A DNA stretch of 64,000 nt from positions 1-64,000 of the forward strand of contig JAEUTH010000021.1 in assembly GCA_016788165.1 (NCBI GenBank). The letters run 5' to 3'. The position numbers were made by a program, and so were the translations under genes. Below the pieces are notes generated by a model that had not been told where the DNA came from, searched no databases, and saw only the letters and a program-made list of their open reading frames with translations. Position 1 is the first letter of the stretch, and each line of letters opens with the position of its first letter. Below, piece after piece: positions 8,121-16,611 of the stretch. This DNA is from Bacteroidia bacterium. Lineage in GTDB: Bacteria > Bacteroidota > Bacteroidia > AKYH767-A > OLB10.

Positions 8121-10289
8121 TTATCTGGCTTTAGGGTTTGATGCTTTAACCACTTTGTCTTTTGATTTTTTATCCGAACGTTTATTATCATTTTCATCAA
8201 TAGGCATTAAGTGTTGCACATCGGCTATGGTTTTAAAACTGCCAAATAAAATATGTGCTTTATTGTTTTGTAAATGTTCAAGCAAACCTAATGTTTTACT
8301 GCCTTTAAGCTTAACCCACATGCCGGGTTTTAATTGTGCAATATAGGCTTGTTGTTTTACAGCTTCGGCTTTGTTTACTACCTGCTCGTTGTTATTGCGT
8401 TGTTTATCGTATAGTTGTTTATATTTTTCAAGTACCTGTTTTTTATTTTTTGCATGATTCCATTCGTTAATAAACTTCAGCATTCTGCTATCAAATTCCT
8501 GAATTAACCTTAGTTCAGTTTTTTTTATCTTTTCGTCAAACTTCGATTTGCTGTTTTCGTTTTGTTGCCGTAGCTTTTCATACTTCTCCAACAAATCATT
8601 TAAATCTTTTTCTGCATGTTCAATCTGAATTAATTTGGATGTTATGGTGTTCTTGTCTTTCTCAACCTGTTGCAATAAATTTTCGAGCAACACATGGTTT
8701 TTCGAAACTTTACTTTGTGCACTTTCAATAACTTTTTTTGACAAGCCACTCCGTTCGGCAACTACAAAAGTATAGCTGCTGCCTGGCTTTCCAATAACTA
8801 ACTCATACATAGGCTCCAGCTTAATCTGGTCGAAAAGCATACTGCCATTTATTAATCCTGCAGTACGATCGGCTTGTACTTTTAAGTTTAAAAAATGGGT
8901 AGTTATCAATCCAAAACATTTTTTCTGATTTAGCGATTCCAAAATAGATTCGGCTAAGGCTCCACCCATTTCTGGGTCGGTGCCGGTACCAAACTCATCA
9001 ATTATAAACAACGATTTTGGGCCGGCTTCCTGTAAAAACATTTTCATTTTTTGTAAGCGCGATGCATACGTGCTTAATTCATAAGCAATGCTTTGTGAGT
9101 CGCCTATCTCAATTAAAAAATTATTAAAAAACCCACATACACTGCTTTCATGTGTACTAATTAAAAAACCGGCTTGCAGCATAATTTGTAAAAGTGCAGT
9201 AGCTTTCATGCATACTGTTTTGCCACCGGCATTAGGTCCGCTAATTACCAATATGCGGTTTTGTTGATTTAACAACAAAGTAAACGGAATGGTTTTTTTG
9301 CCCGATTTAATGTGTTGCAGTATCAACAATGGATGCCGTGCATCTTTTAGTTGTATAAACGGTTGCGATGATAGCAGCGGCATGCATGCTTTTAATTGAA
9401 GTGCAAATAAAGCTTTGGCTCGTAAAAAATCGGTAATGGTTATTAATTCAAAGTATTGGTTTAGTACCAATGTAAATTGCCTGAGGTTGGTAGTTAACGC
9501 CCGTAGTATGCGTAAAATTTCTTGACGCTCGTCTTGTTCTAATGCAGCTATTATATTGTTTATTTCAACTGCTGCTTCGGGCTCCAGGTAAGCCGTTTTG
9601 CCTGTGGCCGATACATCGTGTACAATGCCATTTAAACTCCGTTTTTGTTCGGCTACAATAGATATTACCCTACGGCCATTACGTGTACTTTCTTCTATTT
9701 CGCTAATCCATCCGTTTTTTTTATACTTATTTATCAGTTGTAAGTAGATGCGGTCGGCTTCGGCACGTTTGCGTTGCAACGTTTTTCTGATGTTTGCCAA
9801 TGCATCCGATGCCGATGATTTTACAATACCAAATTCATCGAAAACATTTTCAATCAGTAAACTAATTTGCGGCTCATAATAAATATTGTTTGCTGTTTGT
9901 GCTGCATGCGGATAAAGAACATGCTTGTTGCTGTAAAAAAGCAAAATGCTTTTTATGGCTTGTGTTAGCGATAAAATTTTAAGGCAATGCTCAGCACTCA
10001 AAACCGCATTTTCAATCCGCAAAATATTCAGCTCACGGCTAATGTCTTCGTAGCCTTCGGCAACAAACGACTCAGCATTGTCAATAATTTTTTTAAAGTC
10101 ATTGGTTTGGCTTAACCAGGTAAGCATCGTTTCGAAACTGCCTGTAGGTTGTGCGTTTTGCATACATGCTGCACCCATAGTACTAAGACAAAAAGTTTGG
10201 GCCTGTTTTTTAATTTGCTCAAACTCATCGGTAAGCAAGTTAGTAGTGGGATACACTTCGGCTTTTTGGTTCGGGTAGGGCAACATCAT
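8121..10289 (-). CDS. MutS2 family ATPase lacking a Smr domain
   Basis: A 722-residue MutS-family protein of the MutS2 branch, without the mismatch-reading MutS-I domain. Residues to about 310 are the core/lever helices, with an SATGKTAYLEPE segment. The ATPase has Walker A at 351-358 (GPNAGGKT), Walker B IIDEFGTGTDP near 440, and the helix with TTHFLNLK. A long coiled coil (about 510-635) is followed by a small KOW-like beta domain containing KPGMWVKLKG, then a Lys-rich tail. The C-terminal Smr nuclease domain of classic MutS2, with its LDLHG motif, is absent. Family roles include suppression of recombination and stalled-ribosome splitting; the Smr-less form probably keeps only the ATPase-clamp part. 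hslR starts upstream on the same strand, 8 bases away, so they are likely co-transcribed. Confidence 0.88.
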   Translation of the reverse strand: MMLPYPNQKAEVYPTTNLLTDEFEQIKKQAQTFCLSTMGAACMQNAQPTGSFETMLTWLSQTNDFKKIIDNAESFVAEGYEDISRELNILRIENAVLSAEHCLKILSLTQAIKSILLFYSNKHVLYPHAAQTANNIYYEPQISLLIENVFDEFGIVKSSASDALANIRKTLQRKRAEADRIYLQLINKYKKNGWISEIEESTRNGRRVISIVAEQKRSLNGIVHDVSATGKTAYLEPEAAVEINNIIAALEQDERQEILRILRALTTNLRQFTLVLNQYFELITITDFLRAKALFALQLKACMPLLSSQPFIQLKDARHPLLILQHIKSGKKTIPFTLLLNQQNRILVISGPNAGGKTVCMKATALLQIMLQAGFLISTHESSVCGFFNNFLIEIGDSQSIAYELSTYASRLQKMKMFLQEAGPKSLFIIDEFGTGTDPEMGGALAESILESLNQKKCFGLITTHFLNLKVQADRTAGLINGSMLFDQIKLEPMYELVIGKPGSSYTFVVAERSGLSKKVIESAQSKVSKNHVLLENLLQQVEKDKNTITSKLIQIEHAEKDLNDLLEKYEKLRQQNENSKSKFDEKIKKTELRLIQEFDSRMLKFINEWNHAKNKKQVLEKYKQLYDKQRNNNEQVVNKAEAVKQQAYIAQLKPGMWVKLKGSKTLGLLEHLQNNKAHILFGSFKTIADVQHLMPIDENDNKRSDKKSKDKVVKASNPKAR

Positions 10290-10297
10290 ACTAAAAT

Positions 10298-10678
10298 CTA
10301 TATCTCAAAATTGCCTTCCCAAATAAAGTCATCTAACTCGCGCCTGTCTTTTTTAGTAGGTCGCCCGCTGCCTTTATCGCGCCATACAGCCGTTGCTTTG
10401 CGCATGGCTGCATGTTTAAGCAGTAAATCGGGTGCAGTGGTTTCATTACAAAAATCTTTTACCAAGGCTGCACTAACACGGTTTGCAGGCAAAGCAAGCA
10501 CTGTAAAACTGCGCGTTAGCATGCCATAACTAAAAGTAATTGCATCGGTTGTTTTAATTGTACGAGCCGGCTTAACAACCTGCTCATTAACGGTAACTTT
10601 ACCCTTATTACATGCTTCGGCAGCTAACGACCTGCTTTTAAAAATCCTGACTGCCCAAAGCCACTTATCTATCCGCAT
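10298..10678 (-). CDS. hslR: S4-domain RNA-binding protein, HslR/Hsp15 family
   Basis: A 126-residue protein. Residues 1-65 form an S4 RNA-binding fold opening with the diagnostic MRIDKWLWAVRIFKSRSLA and continuing with GKVTVNE. The C-terminal half holds a short beta hairpin and a basic tail (GRPTKKDRRELDDF) typical of Hsp15. Family role: binds the free 50S subunit carrying a stalled nascent chain and helps recycle it. It precedes the MutS2-family gene by 8 bases. Both families have been linked to stalled-ribosome handling, which makes the pairing suggestive, but this is inference. Confidence 0.9.
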   Translation of the reverse strand: MRIDKWLWAVRIFKSRSLAAEACNKGKVTVNEQVVKPARTIKTTDAITFSYGMLTRSFTVLALPANRVSAALVKDFCNETTAPDLLLKHAAMRKATAVWRDKGSGRPTKKDRRELDDFIWEGNFEI

Positions 10679-10731
10679 AATTAAGTTCCATTTTTATAAA
10701 CTTCAATTTTATGTATTCATATAAAGTCGCA

Positions 10732-10739
10732 CAAATGTA
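10732..10739 (-). promoter_or_regulatory. Candidate -7 box upstream of hslR
   Basis: On the minus strand TACATTTG matches TAnnTTTG fully and lies 53 bases before the hslR start codon. A -33 element at the right spacing is not evident. Confidence 0.3.
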
Positions 10740-11270
10740 GTTGTAAAGCACAACATAATTAAGCTTTCATTTATTTTTGAAGTGTTGCTTCTGAATGGTG
10801 TTTTATGAAACTATATCTCAAACTGCAACTATTACAATTGTAGGCAAATAAAACGGCTGGTGCACTTGCCTGTTGCATGCAGTAACACCAGATGGAAGTA
10901 TAAAGCGGTAAGTAGTATTGCCATTTGCACAACTTGTAAACATTAGCTGGTTTTTTCAAAACAACGTTTCCGTATAAAAACACTTTTATTCTATCGGGCG
11001 AAATCCGGGAATAAGTGTCAGCATCTGTAACATCATTAATTTCGTTTTATGCCCGTATCGAATCGTTGGTAATTGTTGGCCGCCTGATTCATAGTTCATG
11101 AAACGGTCTTTATTGCAAAGCAGTATTTTTAAAGGTGCTCGCAATACAACCTCCTTAATTAAAAGAAAGCTTCGCTAAACTTTTTTGAGAATAACCGTTT
11201 ACAGAAGTAATGCATTTATTATAAATATACATATTTTTAAATGGAACTTTAAGTTAGGATTCTGCAATTA

Positions 11271-11320
11271 TTTAACCTAAATCGCCATAACGAAGTTTAC
11301 AATAGTAATGGGCTTTGTAA
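11271..11320. repeat. Dispersed intergenic repeat, copy 2
   Basis: The second copy of the 50-base repeat at 334-383, 47 of 50 bases identical and in the same orientation. It lies 330 bases upstream of ychF in non-coding DNA and is followed by two abutting heptamer arrays. Confidence 0.75.
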
Positions 11321-11345
11321 AACACCGGCACGTTTAGGCACAGCA

Positions 11346-11381
11346 TGAGGCTTGAGGCAAGTGGTATGTGGTATGTGGTAT
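11346..11381. repeat. Two abutting heptamer tandem arrays
   Basis: TGAGGCT and TGAGGCA occupy 11346-11352 and 11353-11359. After one base, three perfect GTGGTAT units run from 11361 to 11381. Both arrays have a 7-base period, as does the array after repeat copy 1, although the units differ in sequence. Confidence 0.75.
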
Positions 11382-11649
11382 AGATTGGAATGTGAACATT
11401 GAAAATAAAATTAATTGTTAGATTGAAGATATCAATTTGTTTGCTGCTTCCAAAAACTTGAAAAAGTTATTTTATAAAAAAACTAACAATATGTTACTTA
11501 GTTAATCATATTCAATTTAAAATTTATAAAACAAAATGTTTCCTTTGCCGCCCGAAAAATGGGTAGTTTTAAGTAGGAGCTACACGTCAATATAAAGGCG
11601 TGATTTTTATCTTTTATCCCCTTTTTTCATAACGCAAAAAATAATAATT

Positions 11650-12744
11650 ATGAAGTGTGGTATTGTAGGTTTACCCAATGTAGGTAAATCAACCTTATTT
11701 AATTGCTTAAGCAATGCCAAAGCGCAGGCAGCTAATTTTCCGTTTTGTACCATTGAACCCAATTTAGGGGTAATAACTGTACCCGATGAGCGTTTGCAAG
11801 CGTTAGAGGCAATAGTAAATCCGCAAAAGGTAGTGCCCACCACGGTTGAAATTGTGGATATAGCTGGCTTGGTAAAAGGTGCAAGCAAAGGCGAGGGTTT
11901 AGGTAATCAGTTTTTAGCCAACATACGCGAGTGTGATGCCATTTTACATGTACTGCGTTGCTTTGATGATGATAATATCATACACGTTGATGGCAGTGTT
12001 AACCCGGTACGTGATAAAGAAATTATAGATACCGAACTACAGCTTAAAGATTTAGAAACAATTGAAAAAAAAATGCAGCGTTTCGAAAAAGCTGCCAAAG
12101 TTGGTACTGATAAAGAGGCAAAAAAAACCTATGAAGTATTAAGCAGATATAAAGATGCATTAGAAGTAGGTAAAAGTGCCAGGGCAGCCGGTGTAAGTAT
12201 TGAAGATGCTGCCTATGCAGCCGATTGTTACCTGTTAACCAATAAGCCTGTACTGTATGTTTGTAATGTGGATGAAAAGTCGGTGGTTAACGGTAACCGC
12301 TATGTTGATGCAGTAAAAGCCGCAGTTGCTAATGAAGGCGCTGAAATTTTGATTATTGCAGCAGCAATAGAAGCTGATATTGCATCGCTCGAAAGTTTTG
12401 ATGAACGCCAAATGTTTTTAGCCGATTTGGGCTTGACAGAAAGCGGTGTTTCGAAATTGATTAAGCTCAGCTACAAGTTACTCAATCTTCAAACATACTT
12501 TACTGCCGGTGTAAAAGAAGTGCGTGCCTGGACCATAGAAAAGGGAATGACAGCCCCACAGGCAGCCGGTGTAATACATACCGATTTTGAAAAAGGGTTT
12601 ATACGTGCCGAAGTAATTAAGTACGATGATTTTATTAAATTAAAATCGGAAGCCGCTTGCAAAGAAGCCGGTAAAATGGGTGTAGAGGGTAAGGAGTATG
12701 TAGTAGCCGATGGCGATATCATGCATTTTAGATTTAATGTTTAA
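11650..12744 (+). CDS. ychF: Redox-regulated ATPase YchF (Obg-related OLA1 family)
   Basis: A 364-residue P-loop NTPase of normal family length. The G1 loop GLPNVGKS is at residues 7-14. The switch/G3 segment [20 protein letters not shown] follows, and the G4 position reads NVDE (206-209) rather than NKxD. That non-canonical G4 is the hallmark explaining ATP rather than GTP preference in this family. A helical hairpin lies about 130-190, and a C-terminal TGS domain closes the protein ([13 protein letters not shown] to [10 protein letters not shown]). Family role: ribosome-associated ATPase tied to stress and redox responses. It stands alone, preceded by the long non-coding region. Confidence 0.97.
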   Translation: MKCGIVGLPNVGKSTLFNCLSNAKAQAANFPFCTIEPNLGVITVPDERLQALEAIVNPQKVVPTTVEIVDIAGLVKGASKGEGLGNQFLANIRECDAILHVLRCFDDDNIIHVDGSVNPVRDKEIIDTELQLKDLETIEKKMQRFEKAAKVGTDKEAKKTYEVLSRYKDALEVGKSARAAGVSIEDAAYAADCYLLTNKPVLYVCNVDEKSVVNGNRYVDAVKAAVANEGAEILIIAAAIEADIASLESFDERQMFLADLGLTESGVSKLIKLSYKLLNLQTYFTAGVKEVRAWTIEKGMTAPQAAGVIHTDFEKGFIRAEVIKYDDFIKLKSEAACKEAGKMGVEGKEYVVADGDIMHFRFNV

Positions 12745-12898
12745 ATAGATAAGCCGTAGAGCTAAATTTCAGTTTTGAATTAAATCTATTTTAATTTTTA
12801 TTTCGTAGATATTTAGCTACAAAAATGTTTTATTAGCCGCTTCTATTTAGAATTTTAAACACAACGTTATTTTTTGACTTAAAAAACAACCTTTTATC

Positions 12899-13633
12899 AT
12901 GAGAATCAAAATTTCCTTTTTGCGTGATCAGTCATCGAGCAATTCAATACCATTACACCATCAAAAATTATTATCGGCTGCATTACATGAAATTGCCAGT
13001 GCTGTTTCGCCAACACCGGTTCCTTTTAATTTCAGTTCTATAAAAGGAACATCACGCATACAAAATGGCATCATGAAATTTTTATCAACCAAGGTTACTT
13101 TGGTTATTTCTGCACCCGATGCCGAATTTTTTAATAAACTGATAACTGAAATTTTCAGCCGTCCTTACATTAGTGTAGGCAAGCTAAATCTGATACCGAA
13201 AAATAAGGAAATGTTAGCCGACCCGGTGTTTCAAAAGCGTATGCGTTACTTATGTATTTCACCTTTGGTGCTTACCAATCCCGATATTGACCCGGATGTG
13301 AATCAAGAAATTATCTCACCTGTTTCAACCGAGTTTAGCGATGCACTTTTTAATGGTACATTGGATCGGATGGAAGCTGCCGGATATTCCGAGGATAAAT
13401 TGGCGCAGTATGCTGAGTTTGAAGTAAAACCTGACAGAGAGTATGTTGAAAAAATTCAAGACTCGGGTAAAAAATTTGCTCGCTATTATAAAAGCTCAAA
13501 AGGCAATAGTATGATGGGTTATTTATTGCCTTTTACCTTACATGCCCATCCCGATGTGCATGAATTTATTTGGAATAATGGTGCCGGTGCCCTTACCGAT
13601 CAAGGTTACGGTATGGTTGATATTGTAGCATAA
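12899..13633 (+). CDS. Orphan Cas6-like endoribonuclease family protein
   Basis: A 244-residue protein with the sequence character of CRISPR-associated Cas6. The first strand MRIKISF is followed by IPLHHQKLL (His20, His21), matching the usual start of the first ferredoxin-like domain, where a neighbouring histidine often serves catalysis. The C-terminus carries the glycine-rich loop NNGAGALTDQGYGMVDI (Gly228, Gly230, Gly236, Gly238), the most diagnostic Cas6 feature. Known family role: cleaves repeat RNA to make crRNAs. No other cas gene and no array exists in this window; neighbours are ychF and a cell-wall glycosyltransferase. Inference: either a crRNA processor acting on a distant array or a domesticated RNA-binding protein with another target. 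The fold call is reasonably sure, the activity is not. Confidence 0.72.
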   Translation: MRIKISFLRDQSSSNSIPLHHQKLLSAALHEIASAVSPTPVPFNFSSIKGTSRIQNGIMKFLSTKVTLVISAPDAEFFNKLITEIFSRPYISVGKLNLIPKNKEMLADPVFQKRMRYLCISPLVLTNPDIDPDVNQEIISPVSTEFSDALFNGTLDRMEAAGYSEDKLAQYAEFEVKPDREYVEKIQDSGKKFARYYKSSKGNSMMGYLLPFTLHAHPDVHEFIWNNGAGALTDQGYGMVDIVA

Positions 13634-13695
13634 CTTTTATAAAATTACTTTTTAAGGAGGATGCATAATGTCCTCCTCTTTTTATTTTAGCCAAC

Positions 13696-15639
13696 ATGAT
13701 ATTCAAGAAAATTGCCTGGAGTTTGCTGGCTTTGGTATTAGTTGTTTGCATAACTGCAGTACTAATGCGCAACACATTATTGCAATGGGGTTTTGAAAAA
13801 ATTCAGGAAAGAGCCAGAAAAAAAAATGTAAGCCTAACCGTTAGCGAAATTGATTTTAAGGGTTTAAAAACTATTAGCATAAACAATTTGTCTGTCAAGC
13901 CTGATAGTTCAGATACATTATTGGTGATAAAAAAAGCCGATGTAACAATTAGCTGGCTTACATTTTTAAAATTAGAACCGGTTATTAATAAACTGGATGC
14001 CGATAGTGTAATCCTTACCATATATCGTTTACAAAACCGAAACAATATTGCGTTTTTAAATAGCCATAAAACGGATACTACTCAAATAAACACTGCAAAT
14101 GGTTACAACCATAAAATATCGGGTATAGCAAACCGTGTTTTTAAATTATTAGATGTAGCTACAACCATTAACAACCTGTATTTATCTTATGCAGATAGCA
14201 CCTATAACCAAACCATTATAGTACCTTCATTTGTTTATGATTTAAAACAATTGCAAACCTGTGCATTATTAAAAACACAAAATAAGTTCGACACTTTATT
14301 TGTTTCGGCCCAAGTGGAAAAAGAGGGTAAAGTGTATCATTATAATATATCACATCCGGCCGGTGGTAAAACATACTTACCAATTTTAAAGCAAGAAAAA
14401 TTTCCGAAACTGGGTTTTAAATCCATTAGCGGTAAACTTACCTATAACTACCTTAACGACATTGAATTAGGTATTGATGCACAAATTGCCGACCTGCATA
14501 TAAATCATTGGCGCTTATCTGAAAGTGATGTGGTAATGCCTCAAACGCAATTTATAGGTACCATTAAAATTGGTGTTCAAAATTTATCTATTGACAGTAC
14601 ATCTGTTTTGAAGTTAAATAATGCACAGGCAATGTTGTATGCAAATTTTTCGAAAGCTGAAAAAAACAGCTATGCATTTAAAATTACAATGGAACCCACC
14701 CAAGCCGACACTTTTTTTAAAGCATTGCCCTTAGGCATGTTTAATACACTGAGAGGCATAAAAACAAAGGGTACCTTAAGTTTTAATTTAAATTTTGAAT
14801 TAAATGGTTCGAAACCTGATGATGTAAAGTTTGAAGCATCATTACAAAAGAAGAATTTTAGCATTATAAACTTTGGTGCCGAGTACTATGGTCGAATAAA
14901 TCAAACTTTTTTGTTTGATGCATTAGATGGCGACAGGTTAGTAAGGCAATTAACCGTTGGACCCGAGAGTAATACTTTTACACCTTTTGCAGATATAAGC
15001 AGTTACCTTAAATATGCAGTACTAACCAGCGAAGACGGTTCATTTATGTACCATCACGGCTTTAATGAGGACGCATTCAGGCAGTCAATAGCTACTAACT
15101 ACAAACAGGGACGTTTTGCCAGAGGCGGCAGCACCATAACCATGCAATTGGTTAAAAACTGCTTTTTAAGTCGCGATAAAACAGTATCGCGTAAAGCCGA
15201 AGAAGCATTAATAGTATGGCTTATCGAAAACTGTGGTTTGGTAAGTAAGGAGCGCATGCTCGAAGTATATTTAAACGTAATTGAATGGGGCCCTGACGTA
15301 TATGGCATAGGCGAAGCTGCAGGCTTTTATTTTGCCAAACAACCTAAAGATTTAACTTTAGCAGAAAGCATTTTTTTAGCAAGTATAATTCCACACCCAA
15401 AATATTTTAAATATTCGTTTAGTCAGGATGCAACATTAAAGCCTTTTTTAACATCATATTATAAATTACTTTCTAATAAGATGTTAGGCCGCAATTGGAT
15501 AACCGATGCCGATACAGTTGGCCTAACAGCAAATGTTATATTAACAGGGCCAGCTAAAAACTTTGTATTACAGGCAACCGATAGTTTGCCAATGCCAGCC
15601 GACTCCATATTGCAACAAGACTTACAAATTGTTGATTAG
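13696..15639 (+). CDS. AsmA-like / GT51 peptidoglycan glycosyltransferase fusion
   Basis: A 647-residue single-pass membrane protein. The N-terminal anchor (about 5-25) is followed by a long beta-rich region (about 30-400) whose FKGLKTISINNLSV style and repeated strands resemble AsmA/DUF748-type lipid-transfer-like domains. Residues about 425-600 form a GT51 domain: Glu446 in SEDGSF, the GGSTITMQLVKN block, RKAEEALIVWLIE with the second catalytic Glu, and LEVYLNVIEWG. There is no transpeptidase domain, so it should polymerise lipid II glycan strands but not cross-link them. The ATG at 13696 follows cas6-like by 62 bases. An AT-rich hairpin past the stop may end transcription. Confidence 0.85.
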   Translation: MIFKKIAWSLLALVLVVCITAVLMRNTLLQWGFEKIQERARKKNVSLTVSEIDFKGLKTISINNLSVKPDSSDTLLVIKKADVTISWLTFLKLEPVINKLDADSVILTIYRLQNRNNIAFLNSHKTDTTQINTANGYNHKISGIANRVFKLLDVATTINNLYLSYADSTYNQTIIVPSFVYDLKQLQTCALLKTQNKFDTLFVSAQVEKEGKVYHYNISHPAGGKTYLPILKQEKFPKLGFKSISGKLTYNYLNDIELGIDAQIADLHINHWRLSESDVVMPQTQFIGTIKIGVQNLSIDSTSVLKLNNAQAMLYANFSKAEKNSYAFKITMEPTQADTFFKALPLGMFNTLRGIKTKGTLSFNLNFELNGSKPDDVKFEASLQKKNFSIINFGAEYYGRINQTFLFDALDGDRLVRQLTVGPESNTFTPFADISSYLKYAVLTSEDGSFMYHHGFNEDAFRQSIATNYKQGRFARGGSTITMQLVKNCFLSRDKTVSRKAEEALIVWLIENCGLVSKERMLEVYLNVIEWGPDVYGIGEAAGFYFAKQPKDLTLAESIFLASIIPHPKYFKYSFSQDATLKPFLTSYYKLLSNKMLGRNWITDADTVGLTANVILTGPAKNFVLQATDSLPMPADSILQQDLQIVD

Positions 15640-15641
15640 AG

Positions 15642-15668
15642 ACAAAAATTGCGCGAATTAATTTTTGT
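15642..15668. terminator. Possible bidirectional terminator between GT51 gene and pyrB
   Basis: ACAAAAATT (15642-15650) pairs with AATTTTTGT (15660-15668) over a 9-base loop between two convergent genes. It overlaps the pyrB stop. The stem is AT-rich and therefore weak, but T/A tracts flank it on both sides. Confidence 0.4.
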
Positions 15669-16590
15669 TATTGGCCGCAAGCAGATATAAAACGGCCATA
15701 CGAATAGCAACACCGTTTTCAACCTGATTTAAAATAATGGCTTGTTCGCTATCGGCCACATCACTTGTTATTTCAACACCGCGGTTTATGGGCCCCGGAT
15801 GCATAATTACAATTGGTTTATCAAGTTGATTCAAAATGTTTTTGTTTAATCCATACATCATAGTGTATTCGCGCAACGATGGAAAATATTTAAGGTCTTG
15901 CCGTTCTAACTGGATACGAAGCATATTGGCTACATCGCACCACTGCAACGCTTTTTTCAAATCAAGTTCAATTGATACGCCTAGTTGCTCAATATACTTG
16001 GGCATAAGTGTAAGCGGGCCACAAACTTTTACTTCGGCACCTAATTTTTTAAGACATAAGATATTGCTTAAGGCTACCCGTGAGTGAAGTATATCGCCAA
16101 CAATAACCACTTTACGTCCAGCAACATCGCCTAAAGTTTGCTTTATGCTAAATGCATCAAGTAAGGCTTGTGTAGGGTGTTCATGTGCGCCATCACCGGC
16201 ATTTATAATATTGGCATTAACATAATTACTTAAAAAATAGGGTGCACCGGCTTTGGGATGGCGCATAACTATCATATCAACCTTCATGGCCAATATGTTG
16301 TTTACCGTATCAATTAATGTTTCACCTTTACTTACGCTACTGCCGCTGGTGCTAAAATTTATCACATCAGCACTTAAACGTTTTTCGGCAAGTTCGAATG
16401 ATAGTTTGGTGCGTGTACTGTTTTCGAAAAAAATATTGGCTACTGTAATATCTCTTAACGAGGGTACCTTTTTAATGGGCCTATTTATTACCTCTTTAAA
16501 ATTTTCGGCTGTAGAAAAAATAAGTTCAATATCATCGGCAGTCAGGTCTTTAATGCCTATCAGATGTTTAACACTTAATGCAGTGGCCAT
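15658..16590 (-). CDS. pyrB: Aspartate carbamoyltransferase catalytic subunit
   Basis: A 310-residue enzyme of the usual length. It joins carbamoyl phosphate and aspartate in the first committed step of pyrimidine synthesis. Visible motifs are the carbamoyl-phosphate loop FENSTRTKLSFE near residue 54, the HPTQALLD segment, and HPGPINRG near 265 in the aspartate domain. pyrR lies 21 bases upstream on the same strand, so the two form an operon. No pyrI regulatory-subunit gene is adjacent, consistent with the unregulated class of ATCase trimers, but pyrI elsewhere cannot be ruled out. Confidence 0.97.
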   Translation of the reverse strand: MATALSVKHLIGIKDLTADDIELIFSTAENFKEVINRPIKKVPSLRDITVANIFFENSTRTKLSFELAEKRLSADVINFSTSGSSVSKGETLIDTVNNILAMKVDMIVMRHPKAGAPYFLSNYVNANIINAGDGAHEHPTQALLDAFSIKQTLGDVAGRKVVIVGDILHSRVALSNILCLKKLGAEVKVCGPLTLMPKYIEQLGVSIELDLKKALQWCDVANMLRIQLERQDLKYFPSLREYTMMYGLNKNILNQLDKPIVIMHPGPINRGVEITSDVADSEQAIILNQVENGVAIRMAVLYLLAANNKN

Positions 16591-16611
16591 TAATTCTTTA
16601 ATTTTTCAGTA

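Larger units (their letters stand above)
10679..11649. other. Long non-coding region with repeat copy 2 and possible decayed reading frames
   Basis: A 971-base region without a convincing gene. On the minus strand two open stretches lie in different frames and end at about 10999 and 10771. The upstream one encodes a peptide with RFMNYESGGQQLPTIRYGHK, the downstream one DVTDADTYSRISPDRIKVFL. They look more protein-like than random AT-rich DNA but lack a sensible start and are too short to name, so they may be remnants of a broken gene. An 11-base inverted pair, AAGTTCCATTT (10683-10693) and AAATGGAACTT (11239-11249), brackets this part. Repeat copy 2 and heptamer arrays follow. Confidence 0.5.

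Noticed and set aside
10771-10983. 70-residue minus-strand frame in the long non-coding region
   Set aside because: Short, unusual composition (many Cys, Tyr and Trp), no family match and its start lies inside the frame; treated as a possible remnant only.
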